The position numbers and the translations under genes were made by a program. Source: Neoluteolibacter marinus (lineage in GTDB: Bacteria > Verrucomicrobiota > Verrucomicrobiia > Verrucomicrobiales > Akkermansiaceae). From it: a stretch of DNA of 64,000 nucleotides. Shown here piece by piece: positions 28,701 through 40,137 of the stretch (positions are counted from its first letter, which is position 1; each line of letters starts with the position of its first letter). The stretch spans positions 62,001 through 126,000 of the forward strand of contig NZ_JACZFQ010000025.1 in NCBI RefSeq assembly GCF_014904755.1, read 5' to 3'. Below the pieces are notes generated by a model that saw only the letters and a list, made by a program, of their open reading frames with translations, was not told the DNA's origin and did no database searches.

Positions 28701-30146
28701 TTAGCGTTGCTCGACTTCCCGCAGTGACTCCACCAGCTCCGCGAACACCTCCGGCTCCTTGCCGCGATCAGGCGAGCCCTTGAGGCAACTGCTGAACCAC
28801 TTCTGGAACAGGGTCCGGCGCGCCGACGGGAAATCCCGGACATGGCGGTCCTCCATCCCCACCTCGAGCACCGCTCGGTCGCGCCGGCCGTGGGCGCGGT
28901 CGAGGATGCCGGCATGGCGGATCAACATCGAGTCCAAGAGCACCCATGGGAAATTCGGGCTTTCCGGCGGCCCCGCGACCATCGCCTGGCCGTCACCCCG
29001 GACGCGGCCGAGTCCGCCGACGATCCGCAACTCCGGCAGCGAGCCGCCTTTGAAAAAGGCCGCCGTCCCTCCGCCGATCGCCCCGATCACGGTGCCGGCA
29101 CCCAGGCTGTGGACGCCAACCCCGAGGTCGAAGACGGCGCCCGCCGCACCGCCGGCCACTGCACCCGCCGCGGTGAGCTGCATCCGGCTCAGCCCCCACT
29201 TCTGCCAGGTCTCTGCCATCGCCAGGTTGAGGCCGGCATGATGGGCCGGGTCGATGTCCGGCTCGATCAGGTGATGCCGGTAGATCACCAGCAGCCGCTT
29301 CAAGCAGCGCTTCTCCAGGTCGACCAGCTTCTTGAAGTAGCGCGCGGCCAGATCCGACTGCTTGCGCTCGATCCGCGCCGGCACCCCGCGATCACGGAGA
29401 TCGACCGGTTCGCTGACCCGCAAGATCAGGGACTTCTCGAGGAAATCCAGGATCGCTTCGGCGGCTTCCTCGCGGCGGCCGTCCATCTCGCGGGCCATCG
29501 CCTCGATCACCCGCTCGATCTGCCCCGCATGGCTCTCCTCGATCTGCAGCAAGGCCTCCAACAGCCGCTTGCGTTCGTCGAAGCGGGCCTCGTGGGCGTC
29601 GAAAGTCCGCACCAGGTTGAAGGCGGTGCCGAGGCGGTCGCGCCACTCCTTTTCCAATCCGGCATCGGCCTCCGACTGCGGGTTGAGCAAGGCCAGCCGC
29701 GGCCGGCCGGTCCAGCGCAGGATCTCGATCTCCGCCAAGAAGGAATCGCGCAGGGGCTTGCAGGGGTCCACCACGTAGATCACCCCCGCCCCTTCGACCA
29801 GCGGTTCTAACAAGCGAGCCTCGTCCGGGAAGCGCTCGCGGGATTCGCGGGTGAACCGGGCGATCTCGGCAGGCCCCGGCACCCCGCTGCCCGCGAGCCG
29901 CTGGATCTCCCGCATTGCCTCGACCGGCTGTTGGAAACCCGGGGTATCGAGGAAGCGCAGCAGTTCCTCGTCGTCGTAGCGCACCGGCAGCACCTGCACG
30001 CCCGTGGTCTCGCCCGGCGTCCCGCTGATCCGCAGCAACTCGTCGTCGTCGATCTCCAGCAGGGTCGCCAGGGTGGCGGTCTTGCCGGCATTGACCCGTC
30101 CCACAACCGCAAAGGCCGGGATGTCACCACTCAGCCAGTTGCCCAT
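28701..30146 (-). CDS. GTPase with DUF3482 domain
   Basis: 481 residues. The N-terminal P-loop GTPase has G1 GRVNAGKT (16-23), a G2/switch I Thr in TPGETTGV and G3 DTPG; the G4 NKxD is degenerate (LLNPQSEAD). From about 200 on it is the DUF3482 domain, with two hydrophobic Gly/Ala-rich segments (LTAAGAVAGGAAGAVFDLGVG and TVIGAIGGGTAAFF) that look like a membrane hairpin. Such proteins are encoded beside DUF2868 membrane proteins in many genomes, as here. The start ATG 30146 overlaps the DUF2868 gene by 16 nt. The pair is uncharacterised; a membrane-stress or envelope role is often guessed but unproven. Confidence 0.9.
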   Translation of the reverse strand: MGNWLSGDIPAFAVVGRVNAGKTATLATLLEIDDDELLRISGTPGETTGVQVLPVRYDDEELLRFLDTPGFQQPVEAMREIQRLAGSGVPGPAEIARFTRESRERFPDEARLLEPLVEGAGVIYVVDPCKPLRDSFLAEIEILRWTGRPRLALLNPQSEADAGLEKEWRDRLGTAFNLVRTFDAHEARFDERKRLLEALLQIEESHAGQIERVIEAMAREMDGRREEAAEAILDFLEKSLILRVSEPVDLRDRGVPARIERKQSDLAARYFKKLVDLEKRCLKRLLVIYRHHLIEPDIDPAHHAGLNLAMAETWQKWGLSRMQLTAAGAVAGGAAGAVFDLGVGVHSLGAGTVIGAIGGGTAAFFKGGSLPELRIVGGLGRVRGDGQAMVAGPPESPNFPWVLLDSMLIRHAGILDRAHGRRDRAVLEVGMEDRHVRDFPSARRTLFQKWFSSCLKGSPDRGKEPEVFAELVESLREVEQR

Positions 30147-31486
30147 GTCCGGTCCTCCTCGTGAATGCTGAGGTCCACGTCGTGTCCCTTTTGCGAGTCG
30201 ATGAATGTTTCCCAAGCCGCGCGCTCGGCGGCGTTCACCGTCTTCGCCCGCCCTTGCTGATCGAAATCCGCCACGTGGAGAACGATGCGCCGGCCGCCGG
30301 CCGCGTCGAGCACTCGTTTGAGCGTCTCTTCCATCCGCCGCGGCGCGAGCGACCAGCCCTCGGCCAGCAGAATCACCCCCGCCGGCGCCTTCTCCAGCGC
30401 GGCCTTCGCTGCCGCCTCGCGTCCGGCATCGAGCACGTTGAGCGTTTCCCACGACACCGGGTTCATCCGCAGGTGATGCAGGAAATACGGCCGCAGCGCC
30501 TCCCGGTCCGGGGAGATCCCGCCGAGATCGATCACCAGCGCCCCGTCGGCGGGTCCCTGTGGTTCGCCGCCGCGGCGCACCCCGGTCAACACCCGCCACA
30601 ACCGGCGGTGCCCCGGCGACTGGAACTCGGGTGACTTCAGCGTCCGCCGCTCTTGGAACCGCGCAAACCCGGCCAGCAGCAAACGCGGCAAGATGCCCCA
30701 GATCGCCAGGGTCAGGATAAGGAACATCACCCAGCCTTGGCCACCCCCGTCCCAATCGCTCCCGCGTCGGGTGGACCCGACGTCGGGAAGGAACTGCGGA
30801 AAGCGCCAGGACCACGGGAAGGACAACACCCTCACCAGCCCGTCCAGGCTGCGCTCCATCGCCAGTTGCGTCGTCGACTCCCAGAAGAACCCGACCTTGC
30901 GGAAGAACACCATCGCCCACAACCCGACCACCGCCCCGACATGGAAATCCGCCGCGGCGCCCTGGGTTTTGGCCGCGATCCGCCAGCCCAGCGCCTTCAC
31001 CAGCTCCGGATTCCCTTCGATCCGCGCCAGCACCTGCCGGCCCTTCTCGCCCGAAAGCCGGGTCGCCAGCCTCTTCAAGAACGCGCCGGCAAGCCCCGCC
31101 TTGTCGGGCCGGAACAGCCATGCGGTCACGCCCACCACCAGGACCAGCCAGGGAATGAACAGGCAGGCCGTCAGGAACACCACCACGTGCACTCCTTCCA
31201 GATGCCGGTCCAGGCAACCCCAGGCCGCCCCCAGGCCGCCCAACAGGGCGACCCACGCCAGGATGCGTCCCGCCCAGTTCAGCGCCGACACCCACGACTT
31301 GCCCGGCCCCGCTTCCTGCCCTTTCGCCAGCCACGCCTTGAAAACCCCGCTCCTGGTCCCGGAACCGGACAGGTCATCCGGCCGCGATTCGCCATCCCAA
31401 GCCGCCAGCGCGACTTCGAAGTCGATCAGCTCATCCAATTTCCATCGCTCTCCGGAGCCGCGCATCCCTGCCCCACCGTCATCCAT
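30131..31486 (-). CDS. DUF2868 membrane protein, partner of DUF3482 GTPase
   Basis: 451 residues. The N-terminal part begins with a short cytoplasmic region (LDELIDFEVALAAWDGES), then four hydrophobic helices (about 72-92, 100-124, 190-205 and 268-285), and a C-terminal soluble domain of about 150 residues that resembles a P-loop-like Rossmann layout (ALVIDLGGIS and GVILLAEGWSLAPRRM) without a Walker motif. This is the DUF2868 layout. It is the first gene of a two-gene operon with the GTPase. The start could also be the internal Met8 (31465). Function unknown; adjacency implies a shared membrane complex. Confidence 0.85.
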   Translation of the reverse strand: MDDGGAGMRGSGERWKLDELIDFEVALAAWDGESRPDDLSGSGTRSGVFKAWLAKGQEAGPGKSWVSALNWAGRILAWVALLGGLGAAWGCLDRHLEGVHVVVFLTACLFIPWLVLVVGVTAWLFRPDKAGLAGAFLKRLATRLSGEKGRQVLARIEGNPELVKALGWRIAAKTQGAAADFHVGAVVGLWAMVFFRKVGFFWESTTQLAMERSLDGLVRVLSFPWSWRFPQFLPDVGSTRRGSDWDGGGQGWVMFLILTLAIWGILPRLLLAGFARFQERRTLKSPEFQSPGHRRLWRVLTGVRRGGEPQGPADGALVIDLGGISPDREALRPYFLHHLRMNPVSWETLNVLDAGREAAAKAALEKAPAGVILLAEGWSLAPRRMEETLKRVLDAAGGRRIVLHVADFDQQGRAKTVNAAERAAWETFIDSQKGHDVDLSIHEEDRTWATG

Positions 31487-31596
31487 CCGGTCCGGGCGGC
31501 CAAGGGAGAAATCCGTCCGGACCCGGCTTCCCCGATTGGGTAGGTGCCAATCACGACAGGAAATGACAGCCTGCCACGTCTTCTCTGCACGACTTC

Positions 31597-32640
31597 ATGA
31601 GGAAAACCCTGATCCTTCTCACCCTCGGCCTGCAGCTCGACGCCGCGGAGCCGCCCCTGACCTTCAACAACCAGCCGATGGGAACGCTCGACCGCCCGCT
31701 GGTCCTGCGCACCTACGTCCCCGACCCCGGCATCGACGACGCCGTCTTTCCCCAGCACGACCGTGGACGCCCGGTCGCGAAGTACAACCCGGGGATCGGC
31801 CAAGACGTAAAGGGCGAGATCCAGCCGGTCGCCGGGATCGCCGGTGCCATCGCGGTCAATTTCGGACCGGCGCTTTCCTACGTTTTCGACACCACCGAAT
31901 GCCGCCTGCTCTACGCCTGGCAGGGCGGATTCCTCGACATGACCCCCTACTGGGGCGAACCGGACAAGGGCTCGCGCATTTCCTTCGACTACATCCCGCG
32001 GCTCTCCGGGACCTTGTTCTGGCAGGCTTCCGGCAAGCACCCGGTCGAAATCGGGGGCAAGAGCATCACCGACCTCGGCCCGCGCGTTTTCACCGGCTAT
32101 CACCTGGAGAAAGGCGTCCCCGTCTTCGAATACCGGGTCGGCGAGCAACACTTCACTTTCACCCTGAAACCGTCGGACCAACCGCTGTCGTTTGCCGCCA
32201 CCCTCACCGGAGGTGAAAACACCGCGCTCGCCTACCACGGGATCGACGGAGCCGCCGGCAAGGGGTCGGTTACCTTCACCGTGACCGGCAGCCAGCTTGG
32301 GAAGTTCCAGGGCTACAAGCGCGTCAACAACATCGCCAAGGCGAGCGCCGAGGTCGGAGAGAAGCTCTTCAACCAATACGGCTGTGCGGCCTGCCATAGC
32401 ACCGACGGCTCCGCCAGCCACGGTCCCTCGCTGGGCGGCCTCGCCGGGCACCCGGTCGAGATCGAGGGCCTCGCCACCGCGGTAACCGCCGACCGCGCCT
32501 ATCTCCTCGAATCGATCAAGGCGCCCAATGCCAAGATCGTCAAAGGCTACCCGCCGAACTACATGCCGCCGTTCGGGCTGCCGGATGTCGAATACGACTC
32601 GCTGGTCCTCTACATCGAAACCCTTGGCAGCCCCGAGTAA
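31597..32640 (+). CDS. Secreted mono-haem cytochrome c protein
   Basis: 347 residues with a signal peptide (MRKTLILLTLGLQLDAAE). The first about 240 residues form a beta-rich domain of unknown type. The C-terminal 90 are a class I cytochrome c with CAACH at 263-267 (haem attachment and proximal His) and a Met in YMPPFG as the likely sixth ligand. It is followed after 14 nt by a sorbosone-dehydrogenase-like propeller, the usual PVC pairing, so both probably act in periplasmic electron transfer from a sugar-like or polymer substrate. The promoter region is shared with the divergent DUF2868 gene. Confidence 0.85.
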   Translation: MRKTLILLTLGLQLDAAEPPLTFNNQPMGTLDRPLVLRTYVPDPGIDDAVFPQHDRGRPVAKYNPGIGQDVKGEIQPVAGIAGAIAVNFGPALSYVFDTTECRLLYAWQGGFLDMTPYWGEPDKGSRISFDYIPRLSGTLFWQASGKHPVEIGGKSITDLGPRVFTGYHLEKGVPVFEYRVGEQHFTFTLKPSDQPLSFAATLTGGENTALAYHGIDGAAGKGSVTFTVTGSQLGKFQGYKRVNNIAKASAEVGEKLFNQYGCAACHSTDGSASHGPSLGGLAGHPVEIEGLATAVTADRAYLLESIKAPNAKIVKGYPPNYMPPFGLPDVEYDSLVLYIETLGSPE

Positions 32641-32654
32641 CCGACCCTTTGTCC

Positions 32655-34127
32655 ATGAAGACCACTTTCCTACTCTTCGGCGCCCTCGCGACGCCGCTTT
32701 TTGCCGGGGTCAAGTTCGCCGACTGCTACAAGATCGAGGACATCAAGCTCCCCGCCGGTTCCCCCGCCGAAGTCGGCGCGATCGATTTCGCCGACGACGG
32801 CACCCTCTTCGTGGTGCTGCGCCGCGGCGACGTGTTCCGGGCCAAGCCCGCCGCCGACCCGGCCGGGTTCGACTGGCATCTCTTCGCCACCGGCTTCCAC
32901 AACGGCTGCGGCATCGACGTGCTCTCGCCGACAAAGATCCGCGTCACCCAGATGGCCGAGATGACCGAGGCCGAGGACAGCGACGGCGATGGCACCGCCG
33001 ACCGCTACACCCGCTTCGCCTCCGGCTGGGGGCTCAGCGGCAACTACCACGAAACCAACTCGCTCACCCGCGACGGTGCAGGCGGCTACTTCCTCGCCGT
33101 CGGCACCGCCTCGCACGCCGGCCCGACCTTCTTCCATACCCTCGGCACCTTCTCCGACGCCGGCCGCCGCGGACGCAACTACTCGTCGGTCAAGTGGAAG
33201 GGCTGGGTCCTGCACGCCGACAAGGACGGCAACGTCACCCCCTGGGCATCCGGTTTCCGCATGCACAACGGCATCTACCGCGACCCGCAGGGCGAACTCT
33301 GGTGCGGCGACAACCAGGGCGACTGGAAGGCCGCGACCCCGCTCTACCATGTCGAGAAGGGGAAGTTCTACGGCCATCCCAGTAGTTTGGTGTGGGACCC
33401 CGCCTTCACCAAGAGCAAGGACCCCCTCGCCTACTACCGCGAACACCTCGACGAGTACAACCGGGACCGGACGCCCGCCGCGGTCGAGATCCCGCACATG
33501 GAAATGAACCGCTCCGCCGGGGAGCCGATGGAATTCCCCGCCGGCAACCACTTCGCCGGCCAGATGCTGCTGCCCGACAACAACGGCGAGCGGCTCACCC
33601 GCATCATGCTCGAGAAGGTCGGTGACACCTGGCAAGGTGCCTGCACCCATTTCATCGACGGCCGCGGCCTGCGCTCCGGCAACCACCGCGCCCGCTTCAC
33701 CGCAGACGGGAAGCAGCTCTACATCGGCCAGACCGTCCGCGGCTGGGGCATCCCCGCCGAAGGACTGCAGCGCATCACCTTCCTCGGCCCCACCCCCTTC
33801 GACATCGACCGCGTGACGATCACCCCGGGCGGCTTCAAGGTCAGCTACACCGACGGCATCCCCGCCGAAATGAAGGACCCCAAGCGCTGGAAGGTTTCCT
33901 CCTTCACCTACCAGCCGCGCTGGACCTACGGCAGCGACCCCGAGGACAAGAAGGACCACGCCGTCACCGTCGCTGCAGCCGGTGACAAGTCCGTCACCCT
34001 CCAGGTCGAGGGCCTCGCCGCCGGCCGCGTCTACCGGATTGAAACCCGGAAGTGCGACTCGACCGGCGGATCACCGCTCCAGAACAACATCGCCTTCTAC
34101 ACTGCCAACGCCCTGCCGAAGCCGTGA
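32655..34127 (+). CDS. Secreted six-bladed propeller, PVC sugar-dehydrogenase-like
   Basis: 490 residues with a signal peptide (MKTTFLLFGALATPLFAG). Blades include IDFADDGTLFVVLRRGDVF, the DSDGDGTADRYTRFASGWG loop, SGFRMHNGIYRDPQGELW and CGDNQGDWKAATPLYHVEKG, as in the glucose/sorbosone dehydrogenase-like propellers attached to haem-binding domains in Planctomycetes and Verrucomicrobia. Here the haem domain is the separate upstream gene. The last about 90 residues are a beta-sandwich (VTVAAAGDKSVTLQVEGLA). ATG 32655 is chosen over TTG 32649, six nt earlier, because it opens the signal peptide. The substrate is unknown. Confidence 0.85.
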   Translation: MKTTFLLFGALATPLFAGVKFADCYKIEDIKLPAGSPAEVGAIDFADDGTLFVVLRRGDVFRAKPAADPAGFDWHLFATGFHNGCGIDVLSPTKIRVTQMAEMTEAEDSDGDGTADRYTRFASGWGLSGNYHETNSLTRDGAGGYFLAVGTASHAGPTFFHTLGTFSDAGRRGRNYSSVKWKGWVLHADKDGNVTPWASGFRMHNGIYRDPQGELWCGDNQGDWKAATPLYHVEKGKFYGHPSSLVWDPAFTKSKDPLAYYREHLDEYNRDRTPAAVEIPHMEMNRSAGEPMEFPAGNHFAGQMLLPDNNGERLTRIMLEKVGDTWQGACTHFIDGRGLRSGNHRARFTADGKQLYIGQTVRGWGIPAEGLQRITFLGPTPFDIDRVTITPGGFKVSYTDGIPAEMKDPKRWKVSSFTYQPRWTYGSDPEDKKDHAVTVAAAGDKSVTLQVEGLAAGRVYRIETRKCDSTGGSPLQNNIAFYTANALPKP

Positions 34128-34142
34128 CCCGGCAAAAGACCC

Positions 34143-34166
34143 ATCATCGTATCCTGATACGACGAT
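34143..34166. promoter_or_regulatory. Palindromic operator upstream of methionine synthase promoter
   Basis: Inverted repeat ATC-A-TCGTATC-CT-GATACGA-C-GAT: 10 of 11 positions pair around a 2-bp centre, with a perfect 7-bp core (34147-34153 and 34156-34162). It lies 8 nt upstream of the -35 element, a common position for a dimeric regulator of methionine genes. The regulator is not identified. Confidence 0.55.
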
Positions 34167-34173
34167 TTGACGC

Positions 34174-34201
34174 TTGCGATCGCCTCCGCCGGCCCTAGCC
34201 T
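34174..34201 (+). promoter_or_regulatory. Promoter of the methionine synthase genes, leaderless geometry
   Basis: -35 TTGCGA (34174-34179), 16-nt spacer, -10 TAGCCT (34196-34201), then 6 nt to ATG 34208. Same hexamers and spacing as 5148-5175. Confidence 0.55.
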
Positions 34202-34207
34202 CCGGGC

Positions 34208-35305
34208 ATGCCGCGACCCGATCCCACCGCTGAACTCCAGCAAGCCCTCCGCCAGCGCATTCTCGTGCTCGACGGCGCGATGGGCACCACCATCCGCACT
34301 TACGGATTGGCGGAAAAGGACGCCCGCGGCCCGCGCTTCGCCGGCTCGAAAAAGGACCTGCTGAACAACGGCGACATCCTTTCGATCACCCGCCCCGACG
34401 TCATTGGCGACATCCACAAGCGCTTCTACGAAGCGGGCTCCGACATCTGCGAAACCAACACCTTTTCCGCCACGTCGATCGCCCAGAGCGAGTTCTTCGT
34501 CGATGACCCGCGCGAGCACGGCGGCATCAAGGATCCCGAGTTCTTCCAGAAGATCATCGACAGCGCCGAGCTCCGCGACCTGGCATGGGAACTCAATGTC
34601 GAGTCCTCGAAGCTGTGCCGCACTTGGGCGGACAACGTCGGCAGCGACACCGGCATCAAGCGCTACGTCGCCGGCGCGATCGGACCGCTCACCGTGTCGC
34701 TCAGCAACTCTCCCGACGCCAACGATGCCGGCTTCCGCACCGTGACCTTCGATCAGGTCAAGGAAGACTACAGCCGCCAGGTCCGTGCGCTGATCGAAGG
34801 AGGCTGCGACATCCTGATGGTCGAAACCATTTTCGACGCGCTCAATGCCAAGGCCGCCCTGGTGGCGATCCAGGAGGTCTTCGAGGCCGACCGGGTCAAG
34901 CTGCCGATCATCGTCAGCGCGGCCGTTGGCCGGGGCGGTGAAACCATGATCTCCGCGCAGAAGGTCGAGGCTCTGTGGAACGCCGTCGCCCACGTCGATC
35001 CGCTCGCGGTCGGGCTGAACTGCTCGCTCGGTCCCGACCTGATGAAGCCGCACCTCGAGGAGCTCGCCAAGGTCGCGGCCAGCCACATTTCCTGCTACCC
35101 GAACGCCGGCCTGCCGAACCCCCTCGCCCCGACCGGCTTCGACCTCGAGCCGCCGCACATGAACGCCTTCATGAAGGAATTCGCCAGCGACGGGCTCCTG
35201 AACCTCGCCGGCGGCTGCTGCGGCAACACGCCCGACCACATCGCCGCGATCGCTGAAGCCGTGAAAGGAGTCGCACCGCGGGAAGTTCCGATCGTGGAAA
35301 ATTGA
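34208..35305 (+). CDS. Methionine synthase, homocysteine-binding half (MetH N-terminal)
   Basis: 365 residues, corresponding to the first module of cobalamin-dependent methionine synthase, a TIM barrel that binds homocysteine through zinc. The Zn ligands are visible: Cys272 in GLNCSLGP and Cys337-Cys338 in GGCCGN. The start LVLDGAMGTTIRTYGL is the family's entry sequence. In E. coli this module is fused to the rest of MetH; here it is a separate protein and the remaining modules are encoded at 35513. The intervening 207 nt hold a palindromic element. The two proteins must work together to make methionine from homocysteine and methyl-tetrahydrofolate. The stop codon coincides with the first bases of the repeat. 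Confidence 0.95.
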   Translation: MPRPDPTAELQQALRQRILVLDGAMGTTIRTYGLAEKDARGPRFAGSKKDLLNNGDILSITRPDVIGDIHKRFYEAGSDICETNTFSATSIAQSEFFVDDPREHGGIKDPEFFQKIIDSAELRDLAWELNVESSKLCRTWADNVGSDTGIKRYVAGAIGPLTVSLSNSPDANDAGFRTVTFDQVKEDYSRQVRALIEGGCDILMVETIFDALNAKAALVAIQEVFEADRVKLPIIVSAAVGRGGETMISAQKVEALWNAVAHVDPLAVGLNCSLGPDLMKPHLEELAKVAASHISCYPNAGLPNPLAPTGFDLEPPHMNAFMKEFASDGLLNLAGGCCGNTPDHIAAIAEAVKGVAPREVPIVEN

Positions 35306-35499
35306 ACGAACCGCGGAGACTCGGAGGTCGCGGAGGCTAGCGCAGAGCCAAAGGGACCGACGTCATCGTGCTGTTTCATCCCAATCCTTTTTCTTTTCCT
35401 TCATCTGCTCTCCCCTCGCCGCCTGGTTTTCTCTTCCGGTAAATTTACACAGCCCCTCCGCGCTTCTCTCCGCGACATCCGAACCTCCGCGGTTCGTTC
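35304..35499. repeat. Inverted-repeat element A between the two methionine synthase genes
   Basis: Left end GAACGAACCGCGGAG (35304-35318), right end its exact reverse complement (35485-35499). The complementarity continues imperfectly inward for about 39 bp in total (CGGAGGTCGCGGAG units). The middle is AT-richer and codes for nothing. The ends match element B at 58386-58583, but the interiors differ. No transposase is present. It resembles a MITE or long stem-loop element. Confidence 0.85.
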
Positions 35500-35512
35500 C
35501 TTACTTCATCCC

Positions 35513-38278
<2,766 letters not shown>

Positions 38279-38288
38279 ACGGCGCGAC

Positions 38289-39350
38289 TCACACCCCGCG
38301 CTTGAGGTCGAGGTAGCGGCGCATCGCCGCGATCCGGTTCTCGACCCCGAGCCGCTGGAACACCGCCTCGAGGTGCTTCTCCACCGTGCGCGGGCTGATG
38401 CCGAGGATGATCGCCGCCTCGGCGCTGGTTTTCCCCTCTGCGATCCAATCCATGATCTCGCGCTGGCGTTTGGTCAGGATGGCCATGGCCTCCTCGCTGC
38501 CGCCCTCTCCATCCACCGCGAACATCAGGATCACCTCGCCGCTCAACTTCGGAAAGGCATGGACCGTCATCTGACCGCCGCCGAGATCGAGACGGATGTC
38601 CTTCCAAACACCGGCCACCGGATTCTCCCAGGCGTCGTCCAGTTCGTCGTCGAGTTCGGCAACCCGCTTCGGAGTGAGCTGGCGGACCGCCTCGTCGGGC
38701 TCCCACCAATTCTCGGCCAGTCGGACCGCGGCGTGATTCAACGGGCAAAGCTCCGACTTGAGGTTCAAGATGAAAATCGCCAGCGCCGACTCCGCGCTGT
38801 TGGCAAACACCCGCTGCCGCACCGCGAGTTCAAGGCCGTGGGCCTCCATCCGGTCTAACACGCCTCGCGCGGTCAGCAGGATTGCATCGAAGCGCTCGCG
38901 CGCCTGATAACCGAACGTCCCGGCAGACATGTAGCAATTCAGGAAGGCCGTCCGTCGCTTGCCGTTGACCATCAGTCCGAAAAGAACGTCATTCGCCGCC
39001 TGGTCACCGAACACGCCGCGCGCGAATTCGCTGTTCTTGTAATCCTCCGGCGAGACGTGGTCGCTCATCGCAAAACCGAGGTCGCCGGGGTTCGCGAAGT
39101 CGACCTTCTGCGTCACCGGACTCTTGGGCAGCAAGCGGTTCAGCACGTCGATCCGTTCCGAAAGCAAGCGGGCACGCGGGCCGTGGTTCGTCACCGCGAT
39201 CGCCCCGCGCATCGGAGAGTAGGTCAAAACCACCGCTTCATCCGCCCCGATCAAGTGCGGCAGCTTTGCCACGAGCAGGTCGACGAGGTCATCGAAACCC
39301 GACGCCCGGTAAATGGCGCGGGCCAAGTCGAAATAAGGCTTTCCAAGCAT
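38289..39350 (-). CDS. LuxR/GerE-type transcriptional regulator
   Basis: 353 residues. The C-terminal 60 are a LuxR-type helix-turn-helix (LTKRQREIMDWIAEGKTSAE, then ISPRTVEKHLEAVFQRLGV). The N-terminal 280 are a soluble sensor-like region without a recognisable receiver Asp or autoinducer-binding signature. So this is not a classical response regulator, and the signal is unknown. I start at ATG 39350, which follows a good promoter (39377-39404); longer frames would add about 65 residues of unlikely composition. It is divergent from the RluE-like gene and convergent with methionine synthase. Confidence 0.85.
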   Translation of the reverse strand: MLGKPYFDLARAIYRASGFDDLVDLLVAKLPHLIGADEAVVLTYSPMRGAIAVTNHGPRARLLSERIDVLNRLLPKSPVTQKVDFANPGDLGFAMSDHVSPEDYKNSEFARGVFGDQAANDVLFGLMVNGKRRTAFLNCYMSAGTFGYQARERFDAILLTARGVLDRMEAHGLELAVRQRVFANSAESALAIFILNLKSELCPLNHAAVRLAENWWEPDEAVRQLTPKRVAELDDELDDAWENPVAGVWKDIRLDLGGGQMTVHAFPKLSGEVILMFAVDGEGGSEEAMAILTKRQREIMDWIAEGKTSAEAAIILGISPRTVEKHLEAVFQRLGVENRIAAMRRYLDLKRGV

Positions 39351-39376
39351 CACGGAGGGAGTGGGAACAGGTGCTG

Positions 39377-39404
39377 AGCATACGTATAGACCCGTAAGTA
39401 TCAA
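39377..39404 (-). promoter_or_regulatory. Promoter of the LuxR-type regulator
   Basis: On the minus strand: -35 TTGATA (39399-39404), 16-nt spacer, -10 TATGCT (39377-39382). The predicted leader is about 20 nt. An ATACGTAT palindrome (39380-39387) overlaps the -10 edge and could bind a regulator. Confidence 0.55.
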
Positions 39405-39567
39405 CACGCATTGTTGGCCGACCCGGTTCGTGGCATTACATTCACAAGTTTGCGGCAGGAATCCCGGCCGGGAAGCCACGCAAACAAAGATTTCCCTGGG
39501 GGGGGAAAAGATGGCCCCGTCGGTCCTTGTGGTCGGCGGGGCCATTCAATTCAATCCCCGCGGTCCC

Positions 39568-40131
39568 ATGCTGATCGCCTTCCACAAGCCCTACGGCGTG
39601 CTCAGCCAGTTCACCCCGGATCATCCCGGTCAGCAGACCCTCGCCGCCTTCGGCTTCCCCAAGGAGGTGTTCCCGATCGGCAGACTCGACCAGGACTCGG
39701 AGGGCCTTCTTCTGCTCGGCAACGAACCCCGTCAGGTGGCCCGCCTGCTGGAACCAAACCGCGGCCATCCCCGCACCTATCACGCCCAGGTCGAAGGCCT
39801 GCCCGCGGACGATTCGCTGGCGCAGCTGGTGCGCGGCGGCATCCCGCTGAAGGGCCACCGCACGCTGCCATGCCTGGCGCACCGGCTCGACCCTCAACCC
39901 GACTATCCGCCCCGCGATCCCCCGGTGCGGTTCCGCAAGTCCGTCCCCGACTGTTGGATCGAGCTGACCCTCACGGAAGGCAAGAACCGGCAAGTCCGAC
40001 GCATGACCGCGGCCGTGGGTCACCCCACCCTGCGCCTCATCCGCGTGGCCATTGGCAAGCTTCCACTCGACGGCTTGTCGCCCGGCACCTGGCGGGAACT
40101 CACGCGGGAAGACCGCGCGCTTCTCGGCTGA
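39568..40131 (+). CDS. rluE: 23S rRNA pseudouridine synthase, RluE-like
   Basis: 187 residues of the RsuA/RluB/E/F family, which isomerise uridine in rRNA. The sequence begins MLIAFHKPYGVLSQFTPDH, matching the RluE N-terminus, and has the catalytic Asp in PIGRLDQDSEGLLLLGNE plus the family's GKNRQVRRMTAAVGHP. It lacks the N-terminal S4 domain of RsuA, as RluE does. An earlier in-frame ATG at 39511 follows a G-rich stretch (ggggggaaaag) that could act as a ribosome site and would add 19 residues; I prefer 39568 because it fits the family. It converges with the next gene with a 6-nt gap. Confidence 0.88.
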   Translation: MLIAFHKPYGVLSQFTPDHPGQQTLAAFGFPKEVFPIGRLDQDSEGLLLLGNEPRQVARLLEPNRGHPRTYHAQVEGLPADDSLAQLVRGGIPLKGHRTLPCLAHRLDPQPDYPPRDPPVRFRKSVPDCWIELTLTEGKNRQVRRMTAAVGHPTLRLIRVAIGKLPLDGLSPGTWRELTREDRALLG

Positions 40132-40137
40132 GGGGCT

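Noticed and set aside
30147-31334. Upstream extension of the DUF3482 GTPase
   Set aside because: It is an out-of-frame reading of the DUF2868 gene, rich in Gly/Arg, and the P-loop domain starts properly at 30146.
34167-34172. TTGACG as the -35 of the methionine synthase promoter
   Set aside because: The spacer to TAGCCT would be 23 nt; TTGCGA at 34174 gives a normal 16 nt.
35306-35484. A small gene inside inverted-repeat element A
   Set aside because: No frame longer than about 40 codons with a plausible start, and the interior is not shared with element B.
39511-39567. ATG 39511 with a G-rich upstream stretch as the start of the pseudouridine synthase
   Set aside because: It would add 19 residues not seen in RluE; ATG 39568 gives the canonical N-terminus. 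It is kept only as an alternative.
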